NCBI RefSeq assembly: GCF_019052805.1
Contig: NZ_JAHQRJ010000001.1
Location: forward strand, 1,922,001-1,986,000
Length of the DNA stretch: 64,000 bases
Origin: Noviherbaspirillum sp. L7-7A
GTDB lineage: Bacteria > Pseudomonadota > Gammaproteobacteria > Burkholderiales > Burkholderiaceae_D
Reading direction: 5' to 3'
Shown: in pieces, positions 24,614 through 31,665 of the stretch
Layout: each line of letters opens with the position of its first letter
How positions within the stretch are numbered: position 1 is the stretch's first letter
Position numbers and translations under genes: made by a program
The notes under the pieces: model-generated
What the model saw: only the letters and a program-made list of their open reading frames with translations
The model's database searches: none
What the model was told of the DNA's origin: nothing

Positions 24614-25153
24614 TTGCCGTTTCCATTTCTGACCATGCCTGCCCAAGTTGAAACCTTAGCTTTGTCATCAGAGTTGCTTAAAATTGTCCCTGTTGTTTCT
24701 GGAGCCTTTCTTGCGATCATCGGCGGTATCCTAAGCCAAGTCGTGACTTACCGCTTAAATGGGAAACGGGAACACGCAAAGTTAATGCGGGAAAAACTTG
24801 AGGTCTTTGTTCAGAGTCTTTACGAACATTCTGATTGGCTCGATGAGAAGCGCAATAAGCTTGTCTATAGCGATGAATCCCATGACGTGCCATCGCCTTT
24901 AGATAAAGCAATGATGCAGCAAAGGCTGTATTTCCCTGAATTAGGCCCTGCTTTATCGGGCGTGGTAGAAACAGCGCTTCCGCTAGTCCTGTATTTCACG
25001 GAGCAGCGGGTCAGTCAATTAAAAGACCGCAGACAGTGGCTAAACACCCACGACACTTCTGTTCATAATGAAATGTACAAAAAGTACAGAGTTTCATTAG
25101 AGAAAGCATTCGAGCAGGCAGCAAGGTTAAGCTCGAAATATATTAGGACTTAG
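24614..25153 (+). CDS. Membrane-anchored protein of unknown function (179 residues), element cargo
   Basis: Residues 23-47 (LKIVPVVSGAFLAIIGGILS) form one membrane helix near the N-terminus. The rest is a charged helical domain facing one side of the membrane (AKLMREKLEVFVQSLYEHSD near residue 55 and EQRVSQLKDRRQWLNTHDTS near residue 130). The ATG at 24635 is an alternative start that removes seven residues. It is the last gene before the right end and is transcribed toward tRNA-Ser, the usual position for cargo such as exclusion or defence functions. I recognise no family. Confidence 0.65.
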   Translation: MPFPFLTMPAQVETLALSSELLKIVPVVSGAFLAIIGGILSQVVTYRLNGKREHAKLMREKLEVFVQSLYEHSDWLDEKRNKLVYSDESHDVPSPLDKAMMQQRLYFPELGPALSGVVETALPLVLYFTEQRVSQLKDRRQWLNTHDTSVHNEMYKKYRVSLEKAFEQAARLSSKYIRT

Positions 25154-25159
25154 TTTTCC

Positions 25160-25190
25160 AAACACAAAAGGCTCCATCTCTGGAGCCTCG
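25160..25190 (-). terminator. Terminator inside the element's right end, reading leftward from tRNA-Ser
   Basis: GGCTCC and GGAGCC form a perfect stem. On the minus strand it is followed by TTTTGTGTTT. It would end tRNA-Ser transcription about 90 bp after the mature 3' end, replacing the host terminator displaced to 17.6 kb. Confidence 0.65.
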
Positions 25191-25204
25191 CTAGTCGCTT
25201 CTTA

Positions 25205-25226
25205 GGGTGTGGTAAAGGGGTGTGGT
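25205..25226 (+). promoter_or_regulatory. Paired integrase arm-type sites, right side
   Basis: Two copies of GGGTGTGGT have a 13-bp period, 53 bp inside the right att core. They mirror the left pair at 17745-17767, also with a 13-bp period and the same strand orientation. Confidence 0.6.
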
Positions 25227-25278
25227 CCTTTACCGTTTCCTAAGAGCTAATTCGTTGATTTATAACGATTTTATGTCC

Positions 25279-25299
25279 CTGGCGGAGAGAGGGGGATTC
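25279..25299. repeat. Right attachment site within tRNA-Ser
   Basis: The 21-bp sequence is identical to 17654-17674. Here it is the functional 3' end (CCA, acceptor strand, T-arm) of the intact tRNA-Ser gene. Confidence 0.92.
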
Positions 25300-25370
25300 G
25301 AACCCCCGATAGGCTATGAACCTATACACGCTTTCCAGGCGTGCGACTTAAACCACTCATCCATCTCTCC
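25280..25370 (-). tRNA. tRNA-Ser (anticodon GGA)
   Basis: The 91-nt class II tRNA with a long variable arm has acceptor GGAGAGA/TCTCTCC, anticodon loop CTGGAAA (GGA, reading TCC/TCT) and a CCA-encoded end. It is the integration target of the neighbouring element and stays intact because the element brought a copy of the 3' end. TATAAT on the minus strand at 25421-25426 is a plausible -10 box. Confidence 0.95.
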
Positions 25371-25518
25371 TGCATCTGGCGGTAGCGCGGCGCGGCCGGC
25401 GCTACCCGACGAAGGCGCAGATTATAGCAAAATTTCCCAGAAACACACGTCTTTTTGCATCGCGCGGAAATCATGGTTTGGGAGCCGGGAATTTTCACTT
25501 TGCGACCATTCGCGACCA

Positions 25519-25551
25519 CAAAAAAGCCGCCGTGCGCCAGGCACGGCGGCT
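25519..25551 (-). terminator. Terminator of acs
   Basis: AGCCGCCGTGC and GCACGGCGGCT form an 11-bp perfect stem followed on the minus strand by TTTTTT, 17 bp after the acs stop codon. Confidence 0.9.
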
Positions 25552-25567
25552 CGGATGGCGCGCCTTC

Positions 25568-27550
25568 TTAAATAGCGTGCTTGAGTTGGTCGAGGATGGC
25601 CGGGTTCTCCAGGGTCGAGACGTCCTGGGTGATTTCCTCGCCCTTGGCCAGCACGCGCAGCAGGCGGCGCATGATCTTGCCGGAACGGGTCTTGGGCAGG
25701 TTGTCGCCAAAGCGCAGCTCCTTGGGCTTGGCGATCGGGCCGATTTCCTTGCCTACCCAGTCGCGCAGCTCCTTGGCGATCTGCTTGGCTTCGTCGCCCA
25801 CCGGGCGCGGACGCTTCAGCACCACAAAGGCGCAGATCGATTCGCCGGTGGTTTCGTCCGGCTTGCCGACCACGGCGGCTTCGGCTACCAGCGGATGCGC
25901 CACCAGCGCCGATTCAATTTCCATCGTGCCCATGCGATGGCCGGAAACATTCAGCACATCGTCGATGCGGCCGGTGATGGTGAAGTAGCCATTGTCCTTG
26001 TTGCGGATCGCGCCGTCTCCGGCCAGGTAAGTCTTGCCACCCAGTTCCTCGGGGAAGTAGCTCTTCCTGAAGCGCGCCGGATCGTTCCAGATGGTGCGGA
26101 TCATCGACGGCCACGGACGCTTCACCACCAGGATGCCGCCCTGCCCGTTCGGCAGGTCCTGCCCGGTCTCGTCGACGATGGCCGTCATGATGCCTGGCAG
26201 CGGCAGCGTGCAGGAACCCGGCACCATAGGCGTTGCGCCCGGCAGCGGCGTGATCATGTGGCCGCCTGTCTCGGTCTGCCAGAAGGTGTCGACGATCGGG
26301 CACTTCTCGTGGCCGACGTTCTTGTAGTACCACATCCAGGCTTCCGGATTGATCGGCTCGCCCACCGAGCCCAGCAGGCGCAGCGAAGACAGGTCGTAGC
26401 GGTCCGGATGCACCGCCGGTTCGGCATCCGCCGCCTTGATCAGCGAGCGGATCGCGGTCGGCGCGGTGTAGAAGATCGAGACCTTGTGGCGCGCGATCAT
26501 GTCCCAGAAACGGCCGGCATTCGGGAAGGTCGGCACGCCTTCGAAGATGATCTCGGTCGCGCCCACGGCCAGCGGGCCATAGGTGATGTAGCTGTGGCCC
26601 GTCACCCAGCCGATGTCGGCGGTGCACCAGAACACGTCCTGCGGCTTGATGTCGAAGGTCCACTTCATCGTCAGCGCGGCCCATAGCAGGTAGCCGGCCG
26701 ATGAATGCTGCACGCCCTTGGGCGTGCCGGTGGAACCAGAGGTATAGAGAATAAACAGCGGATGCTCGCTCTCCACCCATTCCGGCTCGCAGCTGTCCTG
26801 CTGCTGCGCCACCAGTTCATGCATCCACAGGTCGCGCCCTTCGGTCCAGTTGATCTTTCCCTTGGTGCGCTGGTAGACGACCACATTGCGCACCGCCTCG
26901 CAGCCGCCTAGTGCGAAGGCATCGTCGACGATGGCTTTCAGGGGCAGTTGCTTGCCGCCGCGCACCTGCTCGTCGGCGGTGATCACGGCCACAGCGCCGG
27001 CGTCGATGATGCGCTCCTGCAGCGACTTGGCGGAAAAGCCGCCGAACACCACCGAGTGGGTCGCGCCGATGCGGGCGCAGGCCTGCATCGCCACCACGCC
27101 CTCGATCGACATCGGCATGTAGATCACGACCCGGTCGCCCTTCTTGATGCCCAGCGACTTCAGGCCATTGGCAAACCGGCAGACGCGGCCATGCAGCTCG
27201 CGGTAGGTCAGGCGGGTGACTTCGCCGCCGTCGGCTTCGAAGATCACCGCGGTCTTGTCGGCATTGCCGTTTTCCAGGTTGCGGTCGAGGCAGTTATAGG
27301 AAACATTGAGCTTGCCGTCGCCGAACCATTTGTAGAAAGGCGCATCCGACTCGTCCAGCACCTTGGTGAAGGGCTGCTTCCAGCTCAGGTTCTCGCGCGC
27401 CAGCCGGCCCCAGAAACCTTCGTAGTCGCGCTCGGCTTCGTCGCACAGGGCGCGGTATGCGTCCATGCCGGAAATCGCGGCCTGGCTGGCCAGCTCTGCC
27501 GGCGGATTAAAGACCCGGCTTTCCTGCTTTAAAGATTCGATGTCTGCCAT
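25568..27550 (-). CDS. acs: Acetyl-CoA synthetase (acetate--CoA ligase)
   Basis: The 660-residue enzyme makes acetyl-CoA from acetate, ATP and CoA through acetyl-AMP. I chose the ATG at 27550 because AGGAGACAAGC directly precedes it; an ATG five codons upstream lies in that site. Signatures are [20 protein letters not shown] (P-loop-like A3 motif), [40 protein letters not shown], and [14 protein letters not shown] with the C-terminal catalytic lysine that is regulated by acetylation in this family. Length matches E. coli Acs (652). It is divergent from a YqhA-like gene and has its own terminator. Confidence 0.96.
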   Translation of the reverse strand: MADIESLKQESRVFNPPAELASQAAISGMDAYRALCDEAERDYEGFWGRLARENLSWKQPFTKVLDESDAPFYKWFGDGKLNVSYNCLDRNLENGNADKTAVIFEADGGEVTRLTYRELHGRVCRFANGLKSLGIKKGDRVVIYMPMSIEGVVAMQACARIGATHSVVFGGFSAKSLQERIIDAGAVAVITADEQVRGGKQLPLKAIVDDAFALGGCEAVRNVVVYQRTKGKINWTEGRDLWMHELVAQQQDSCEPEWVESEHPLFILYTSGSTGTPKGVQHSSAGYLLWAALTMKWTFDIKPQDVFWCTADIGWVTGHSYITYGPLAVGATEIIFEGVPTFPNAGRFWDMIARHKVSIFYTAPTAIRSLIKAADAEPAVHPDRYDLSSLRLLGSVGEPINPEAWMWYYKNVGHEKCPIVDTFWQTETGGHMITPLPGATPMVPGSCTLPLPGIMTAIVDETGQDLPNGQGGILVVKRPWPSMIRTIWNDPARFRKSYFPEELGGKTYLAGDGAIRNKDNGYFTITGRIDDVLNVSGHRMGTMEIESALVAHPLVAEAAVVGKPDETTGESICAFVVLKRPRPVGDEAKQIAKELRDWVGKEIGPIAKPKELRFGDNLPKTRSGKIMRRLLRVLAKGEEITQDVSTLENPAILDQLKHAI

Positions 27551-27741
27551 GCTTGTCTCCTGCATTAATTAAATGGAAAGTTGCTGCTCACGATAGACGC
27601 AAGGACTTACTCGTTCCTTACATTGTCTGATGCATAATGTCGGGCCTTTATTCCCGGGGCAAAGCCGCAGACCGCGCGTGCTGTTGCAGTGTAGAATGCC
27701 GGCGGCACAGATGCGCCAATTTGATACAAGCCAAGATCACA

Positions 27742-28362
27742 ATGACGATGTCCCAGAATTCCGAGAAACAGGTCGCCAAACCCATCGGTCCGCTTGCCAG
27801 CTTCATCTTCATGAGCCGCTGGCTGCAACTGCCGCTGTACCTCGGCCTGATCCTCGCGCAGTGTGTGTATGTCTATCATTTCTGGGTGGAGCTTTCCGAC
27901 CTGATCGGCGCAGTGCTGGGCAATGCCGACTCGCTGGCGCACATTCTCGACGCCGTCACCGTGGACGGCGCGCCGCGGCCTTCCAAGCTGACCGAAACCA
28001 CCATCATGCTGGTAGTGCTGGGACTGATCGATGTGGTCATGATTTCCAATCTCCTGATCATGGTGATCGTTGGCGGCTACGAGACTTTCGTCTCACGCAT
28101 GAATCTTGAGCAACATCCGGACCAGCCCGAATGGCTGTCCCACGTTAACGCCACCGTGCTGAAGGTCAAGCTCGGCACGGCCATCATCGGTATCTCGTCC
28201 ATTCACTTGTTGAAGACCTTCATTAACGCCAGGGCCTATGACGAGAAGACCCTGCTTGCACAGACCGGCATCCACCTGGTGTTCCTGATCTCGGCGCTGG
28301 CGATTGCCTACAGCGACCGCATCATGTCAATGACAGCCAATGCCGACCGCGACAATCACTGA
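27742..28362 (+). CDS. YqhA/UPF0114 family membrane protein
   Basis: The 206-residue protein has three to four membrane helices. SRWLQLPLYLGLILAQCVYV, VVLGLIDVVMISNLLIMVIV with GGYETFVSRM, and KVKLGTAIIGISSIHLLKTF are the blocks shared with E. coli YqhA (UPF0114). The family's function is not established. The start is ATG 27742 or 27748, both without a strong ribosome site. The stop codon lies 16 bp before the fumarase gene, so the two are probably co-transcribed. Confidence 0.85.
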   Translation: MTMSQNSEKQVAKPIGPLASFIFMSRWLQLPLYLGLILAQCVYVYHFWVELSDLIGAVLGNADSLAHILDAVTVDGAPRPSKLTETTIMLVVLGLIDVVMISNLLIMVIVGGYETFVSRMNLEQHPDQPEWLSHVNATVLKVKLGTAIIGISSIHLLKTFINARAYDEKTLLAQTGIHLVFLISALAIAYSDRIMSMTANADRDNH

Positions 28363-28378
28363 CCTCAAAGACGCTCAC

Positions 28379-29923
28379 ATGACTACCATCATCAAGCAAG
28401 AAGACCTGATCGAATCCGTAGCCGCTGCGCTGCAATACATCAGCTACTACCATCCGGTCGATTACATCCAGCACCTGGCGCGCGCCTACGAGTCCGAGCA
28501 GAGCCCGGCCGCCAAGGACGCGATCGCCCAGATTCTGACCAACTCCAAGATGTGCGCCGAAGGCAAGCGGCCGATCTGCCAGGACACCGGCATCGTCAAC
28601 GTGTTCCTGAAGATCGGCATGGACGTGCGCTTCGAGGGCTTCTCCGGCTCGATCCATGACGCCGTCAACGAAGGCGTGCGCCGCGGCTACAACAACCCCG
28701 ACAACATGCTGCGCGCCTCCATCGTGGCCGACCCGCAGTTCGAGCGCAAGAACACCAAGGACAACACGCCGGCCGTGATCCACATGGAAGTGGTGCCGGG
28801 CGACAAGCTCGACGTGCAGGTGGCGGCCAAGGGCGGCGGCTCGGAGAACAAGACCAAGTTCGTGATGCTCAACCCGTCCGATTCGCTTGTCGACTGGGTG
28901 CTCAAGACCGTGCCGACCATGGGCGCCGGCTGGTGCCCGCCCGGCATGCTGGGCATTGGCATCGGCGGCAGCGCCGAGAAAGCGATGCTGATGGCCAAGG
29001 AGTCGCTGATGGAAGACATCGACATGTATGAGCTCCTGAAGCGCGGCCCGCAGAACAAGACCGAGGAACTGCGCATCGAGCTGTTCCAGAAGGTCAACGC
29101 TTTAGGCATCGGCGCACAGGGCCTGGGCGGCCTGACCACGGTGCTGGACGTGAAGATCAACATGTACCCGACCCATGCGGCATCCAAGCCGGTGGCGATG
29201 ATCCCGAACTGCGCGGCAACCCGCCATGCCCATTTCGTGCTCGACGGTTCCGGCCCCAGCTACATCGAGCCGCCAGCGCTGTCGGAATGGCCGGAAGTGC
29301 GCTGGACGCCGGACACCGAGAAGTCCAAACGCATCGACCTCAACACCCTGACCAAAGAGGAAGTCGCTTCCTGGAAGCCGGGCCAGACGCTGCTGTTGAA
29401 CGGCAAGATGCTGACCGGCCGCGATGCCGCCCACAAGCGCATCCAGGACATGCTGGCCAAGGGCGAGAAGCTGCCGGTGGACTTCACCAACCGGGTGATC
29501 TACTACGTCGGCCCGGTCGATGCGGTGCGCGACGAAGCGGTCGGACCGGCGGGCCCGACCACCGCCACCCGGATGGACAAGTTCACCGACATGATGCTGG
29601 AGCAGACCGGCCTGATCTCGATGATCGGCAAGGCCGAGCGCGGCCCGGTGGCGATCGAGTCGATCAAGAAGCACAAGTCGGCTTACCTGATGGCGGTGGG
29701 CGGCGCGGCTTACCTGGTGTCCAAGGCGATCAAGGACGCGAAGGTCATCGGCTTCGAGGACCTCGGCATGGAAGCCATCTATGAGTTCGATGTGCGCGAC
29801 ATGCCGGTCACGGTGGCGGTCGATTCCAATGGCATCTCGGTGCACAACACTGGCCCCAAGGAATGGCAGGAGCGCATCGCCAAGGACAGCAGCATCAGCC
29901 GCATCCCGGTATCGGTTGGCTGA
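28379..29923 (+). CDS. fumA: Fumarate hydratase, class I (iron-sulfur)
   Basis: The 514-residue class I fumarase converts fumarate and malate in the TCA cycle. It is full length and starts MTTIIKQEDLIESVAAALQY. The N-terminal iron-sulfur domain has NSKMCAEGKRPICQDTGIVN, GAGWCPPGMLGIGIGGSAEK and MIPNCAATRHAHF, containing the cluster cysteines. The C-terminal part has GKMLTGRDAAHKRIQDML and VDAVRDEAVGPAGPTTATRM. It is oxygen-sensitive and [4Fe-4S]-dependent, unlike FumC. murI follows closely and may be co-transcribed. Confidence 0.95.
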   Translation: MTTIIKQEDLIESVAAALQYISYYHPVDYIQHLARAYESEQSPAAKDAIAQILTNSKMCAEGKRPICQDTGIVNVFLKIGMDVRFEGFSGSIHDAVNEGVRRGYNNPDNMLRASIVADPQFERKNTKDNTPAVIHMEVVPGDKLDVQVAAKGGGSENKTKFVMLNPSDSLVDWVLKTVPTMGAGWCPPGMLGIGIGGSAEKAMLMAKESLMEDIDMYELLKRGPQNKTEELRIELFQKVNALGIGAQGLGGLTTVLDVKINMYPTHAASKPVAMIPNCAATRHAHFVLDGSGPSYIEPPALSEWPEVRWTPDTEKSKRIDLNTLTKEEVASWKPGQTLLLNGKMLTGRDAAHKRIQDMLAKGEKLPVDFTNRVIYYVGPVDAVRDEAVGPAGPTTATRMDKFTDMMLEQTGLISMIGKAERGPVAIESIKKHKSAYLMAVGGAAYLVSKAIKDAKVIGFEDLGMEAIYEFDVRDMPVTVAVDSNGISVHNTGPKEWQERIAKDSSISRIPVSVG

Positions 29924-29948
29924 CCCTTGCGTGCCTACCGTGTCTGAC

Positions 29949-30782
29949 ATGCCCACCGCGGTCCATGCCCCGGTGGGCATTTTTGATTCCGGGCTCGGCG
30001 GCCTGTCAGTGCTGCGCCATGTGCGCCGCCTGCTGCCGCACGAGGCGCTGATCTACGCCGCCGACTCAGCCTTTGCGCCGTATGGCGGCAAGGACGAGGC
30101 CGCGGTGCTCGCACGCACGGTGGCGATGGCCGACTTCCTGGTGGCGCAGGGCGTCAAGGCGCTGGTCATTGCCTGCAACACGGCCACGGCCGGCGCCATC
30201 GTCGAGATCCGCAGGCGCTATCCGACGCTGCCGGTGGTCGGCGTGGAACCTGGGTTGAAGCCCGCCGCGCTGCAGACCAGAACCGGCATGGTAGGCGTGC
30301 TCGCCACCGAGCGCACCCTGGCCAGCCGTCGCTTCCTGGCGCTGGAAGCGCAGATCGCCGAATCCAGCGGCGTTCGCTTCATCGGCCAGCCCTGCCCCGG
30401 CCTGGCCGACCAGGTGGAGAAAGGGGAATTGCGCTCCCCGGCCACCATGGAACTGGTAAGACGCTTCGTCGGTCCGCTGATTGCCGCCGGCGCCGACGCC
30501 TTAGTGCTGGGCTGTACCCACTACCCCTTCCTTGTGGCGCAGATCGAATCGGCTGCCAGGGAAGCCGGCGCAGCCAGCCTTGCCATCATCGATACCGGCG
30601 ACGCCGTGGCCCGCCAGTTGGGAAAGGTGCTGGCGGAACAAGGTTTGCTGTCCCCGCCGTTGCCAACGCCGGCATCGATTGCCGCATGGACCACCGGCAG
30701 CGCCAGCAGCCTGAGCACGGCAATGCGCAAATTGCTGCATTTGACGATCGCCGCGAAAAGAATTGCAGAAAGGCCGGATTAG
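29949..30782 (+). CDS. murI: Glutamate racemase
   Basis: The 277-residue enzyme supplies D-glutamate for peptidoglycan. IGIFDSGLGGLSVLRHV-like text (VGIFDSGLGGLSVLRHVRR) opens the protein. The two catalytic cysteines are in VIACNTATAGAI and VLGCTHYPFLVAQI. The start is ATG 29949 or the GTG nine bases upstream, neither with a clear ribosome site. It lies 25 bp after fumA and before tRNA-His. Confidence 0.94.
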   Translation: MPTAVHAPVGIFDSGLGGLSVLRHVRRLLPHEALIYAADSAFAPYGGKDEAAVLARTVAMADFLVAQGVKALVIACNTATAGAIVEIRRRYPTLPVVGVEPGLKPAALQTRTGMVGVLATERTLASRRFLALEAQIAESSGVRFIGQPCPGLADQVEKGELRSPATMELVRRFVGPLIAAGADALVLGCTHYPFLVAQIESAAREAGAASLAIIDTGDAVARQLGKVLAEQGLLSPPLPTPASIAAWTTGSASSLSTAMRKLLHLTIAAKRIAERPD

Positions 30783-30784
30783 AT

Positions 30785-30813
30785 TTGCATGAGGGGGCTG
30801 TTGTTTGTATAAT
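30785..30813 (+). promoter_or_regulatory. Promoter of tRNA-His
   Basis: TTGCAT and TATAAT are separated by 17 bp, a near-consensus sigma-70 promoter, with the tRNA starting 44 bp after the -10 box. The -35 box overlaps the region just after the murI stop. Confidence 0.75.
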
Positions 30814-30856
30814 TGCGGCCTGTCTTGAAAGCAACAGCCGAGAGAACAGCATCAAT

Positions 30857-30933
30857 GGTGGCCGTAGCTCAGTTGGTAGAGTCCAGGATTGTGATTCCTG
30901 TCGTCGTGGGTTCGAGTCCCATCGGCCACCCCA
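30857..30933 (+). tRNA. tRNA-His (anticodon GTG)
   Basis: The 77-nt gene includes the extra 5' G(-1) that pairs with C73, the histidine identity element. The acceptor stem is GTGGCCG/CGGCCAC, the anticodon loop TTGTGAT, and CCA is encoded. Confidence 0.96.
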
Positions 30934-30949
30934 AGAAATTCAAGCGAAC

Positions 30950-30978
30950 AGCCCGGTTAACAGCCGGGCTTTTTGTTT
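30950..30978 (+). terminator. Terminator of tRNA-His
   Basis: AGCCCGG and CCGGGCT form a 7-bp stem with a 7-nt loop followed by TTTTTG, starting 17 bp after the tRNA. Confidence 0.85.
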
Positions 30979-31047
30979 CGATGGCCGCCAGTTCAGGCGC
31001 TGCGCCTTTGCCAGCCGCAGACCACATTTTCACCGAACGATAACCGT

Positions 31048-31254
31048 CTATTTATCCAAACGGCTGATATGCTCGCGCGCCGCATCCAGCAACTGGGTTT
31101 CCGCTGAATCTTGCGAGCCGGACTCGATCACGCTCATCTCGCTGCGAAACACATCGCCATCCTTTTCGCGGACATAGGCGCCGTACCACTTTCCGTCCCG
31201 CTGCTCCGCGCTTGCCGTGAGCCTGTAGCCCTTGTACTCGGTGGTCTGGGTCAT
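31048..31254 (-). CDS. Small conserved-looking cytoplasmic protein (68 residues)
   Basis: I chose the ATG at 31254 with AAGGAGCGCATC upstream. The product MTQTTEYKGYRLTASAEQRD then GKWYGAYVREKDGDVFRSEM looks like a small beta-sheet domain with a C-terminal helix (AETQLLDAAREHISRL), a layout seen in several unnamed Burkholderiales families. Function unknown. Confidence 0.65.
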   Translation of the reverse strand: MTQTTEYKGYRLTASAEQRDGKWYGAYVREKDGDVFRSEMSVIESGSQDSAETQLLDAAREHISRLDK

Positions 31255-31453
31255 GATGCGCTCCTTCCATGCAAAACAGTCTTGCCCATGTCGCTTGGAC
31301 CGGTTTTGTGGCGCGCCATTCCCACTCATGGCAAGCATTCCCCAATTCCCTCTTGTGAACGTCAAAAAATTTATCAAAGGAAATTTATTAGTGGCACAAT
31401 AGCTTTGTTAAATCGCAGCAACACGCTGCCTGCCTTCCATCAATATTTACCCT

Positions 31454-31645
31454 ATGAAAAACGTCATCACCTGCTCAGTCATGCTTGCCGGCTATATTGC
31501 CGCGGCTGTGTTGTTCCTCTGTGGCGCCTTGCTGTACCTGCCTGTCGGCATGGTCGCCGCCTGTGTCGAAGTGGCGCGGGACCGCAAGGCGCGCGCCTCG
31601 GCGCTGCAGGTCAAGCCGTTGCAGCCGGAACTGGGCAAGGAGTAG
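31454..31645 (+). CDS. Small membrane protein (63 residues)
   Basis: MKNVITCSVMLAGYIAAAVL and FLCGALLYLPVGMVAACVEV make one long or two short membrane helices, followed by a basic tail (ARDRKARASALQVKPLQ). No ribosome site is obvious. The gene converges on the GGDEF-EAL gene. Function unknown. Confidence 0.5.
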   Translation: MKNVITCSVMLAGYIAAAVLFLCGALLYLPVGMVAACVEVARDRKARASALQVKPLQPELGKE

Positions 31646-31665
31646 TAACAGTCCGGCTTGACGCT

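Larger units (their letters stand above)
17654..25299. mobile_element. Integrated 7.6-kb element in tRNA-Ser: integrase, serine recombinase and podovirus-like virion gene cassette
   Basis: The element lies between 21-bp direct repeats that duplicate the 3' end of tRNA-Ser(GGA). Its base composition and codon use (many AGG, AGA, CTC, GGA codons) differ from the GC-rich chromosome. It encodes a tyrosine integrase at the left end, a leftward operon of at least nine small-to-medium genes from 22643 to 19199, a control region rich in palindromes at 22.7-23.1 kb, small genes at 23.1-23.5 kb, a serine recombinase at 23.6-24.2 kb, a 34-residue membrane peptide and a 179-residue membrane-anchored protein. 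One operon gene resembles the T7 internal virion protein gp14. No capsid, terminase, portal, tail or replication genes are present. It may be a phage satellite or a deletion derivative of a podovirus-like prophage. Confidence 0.85.
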
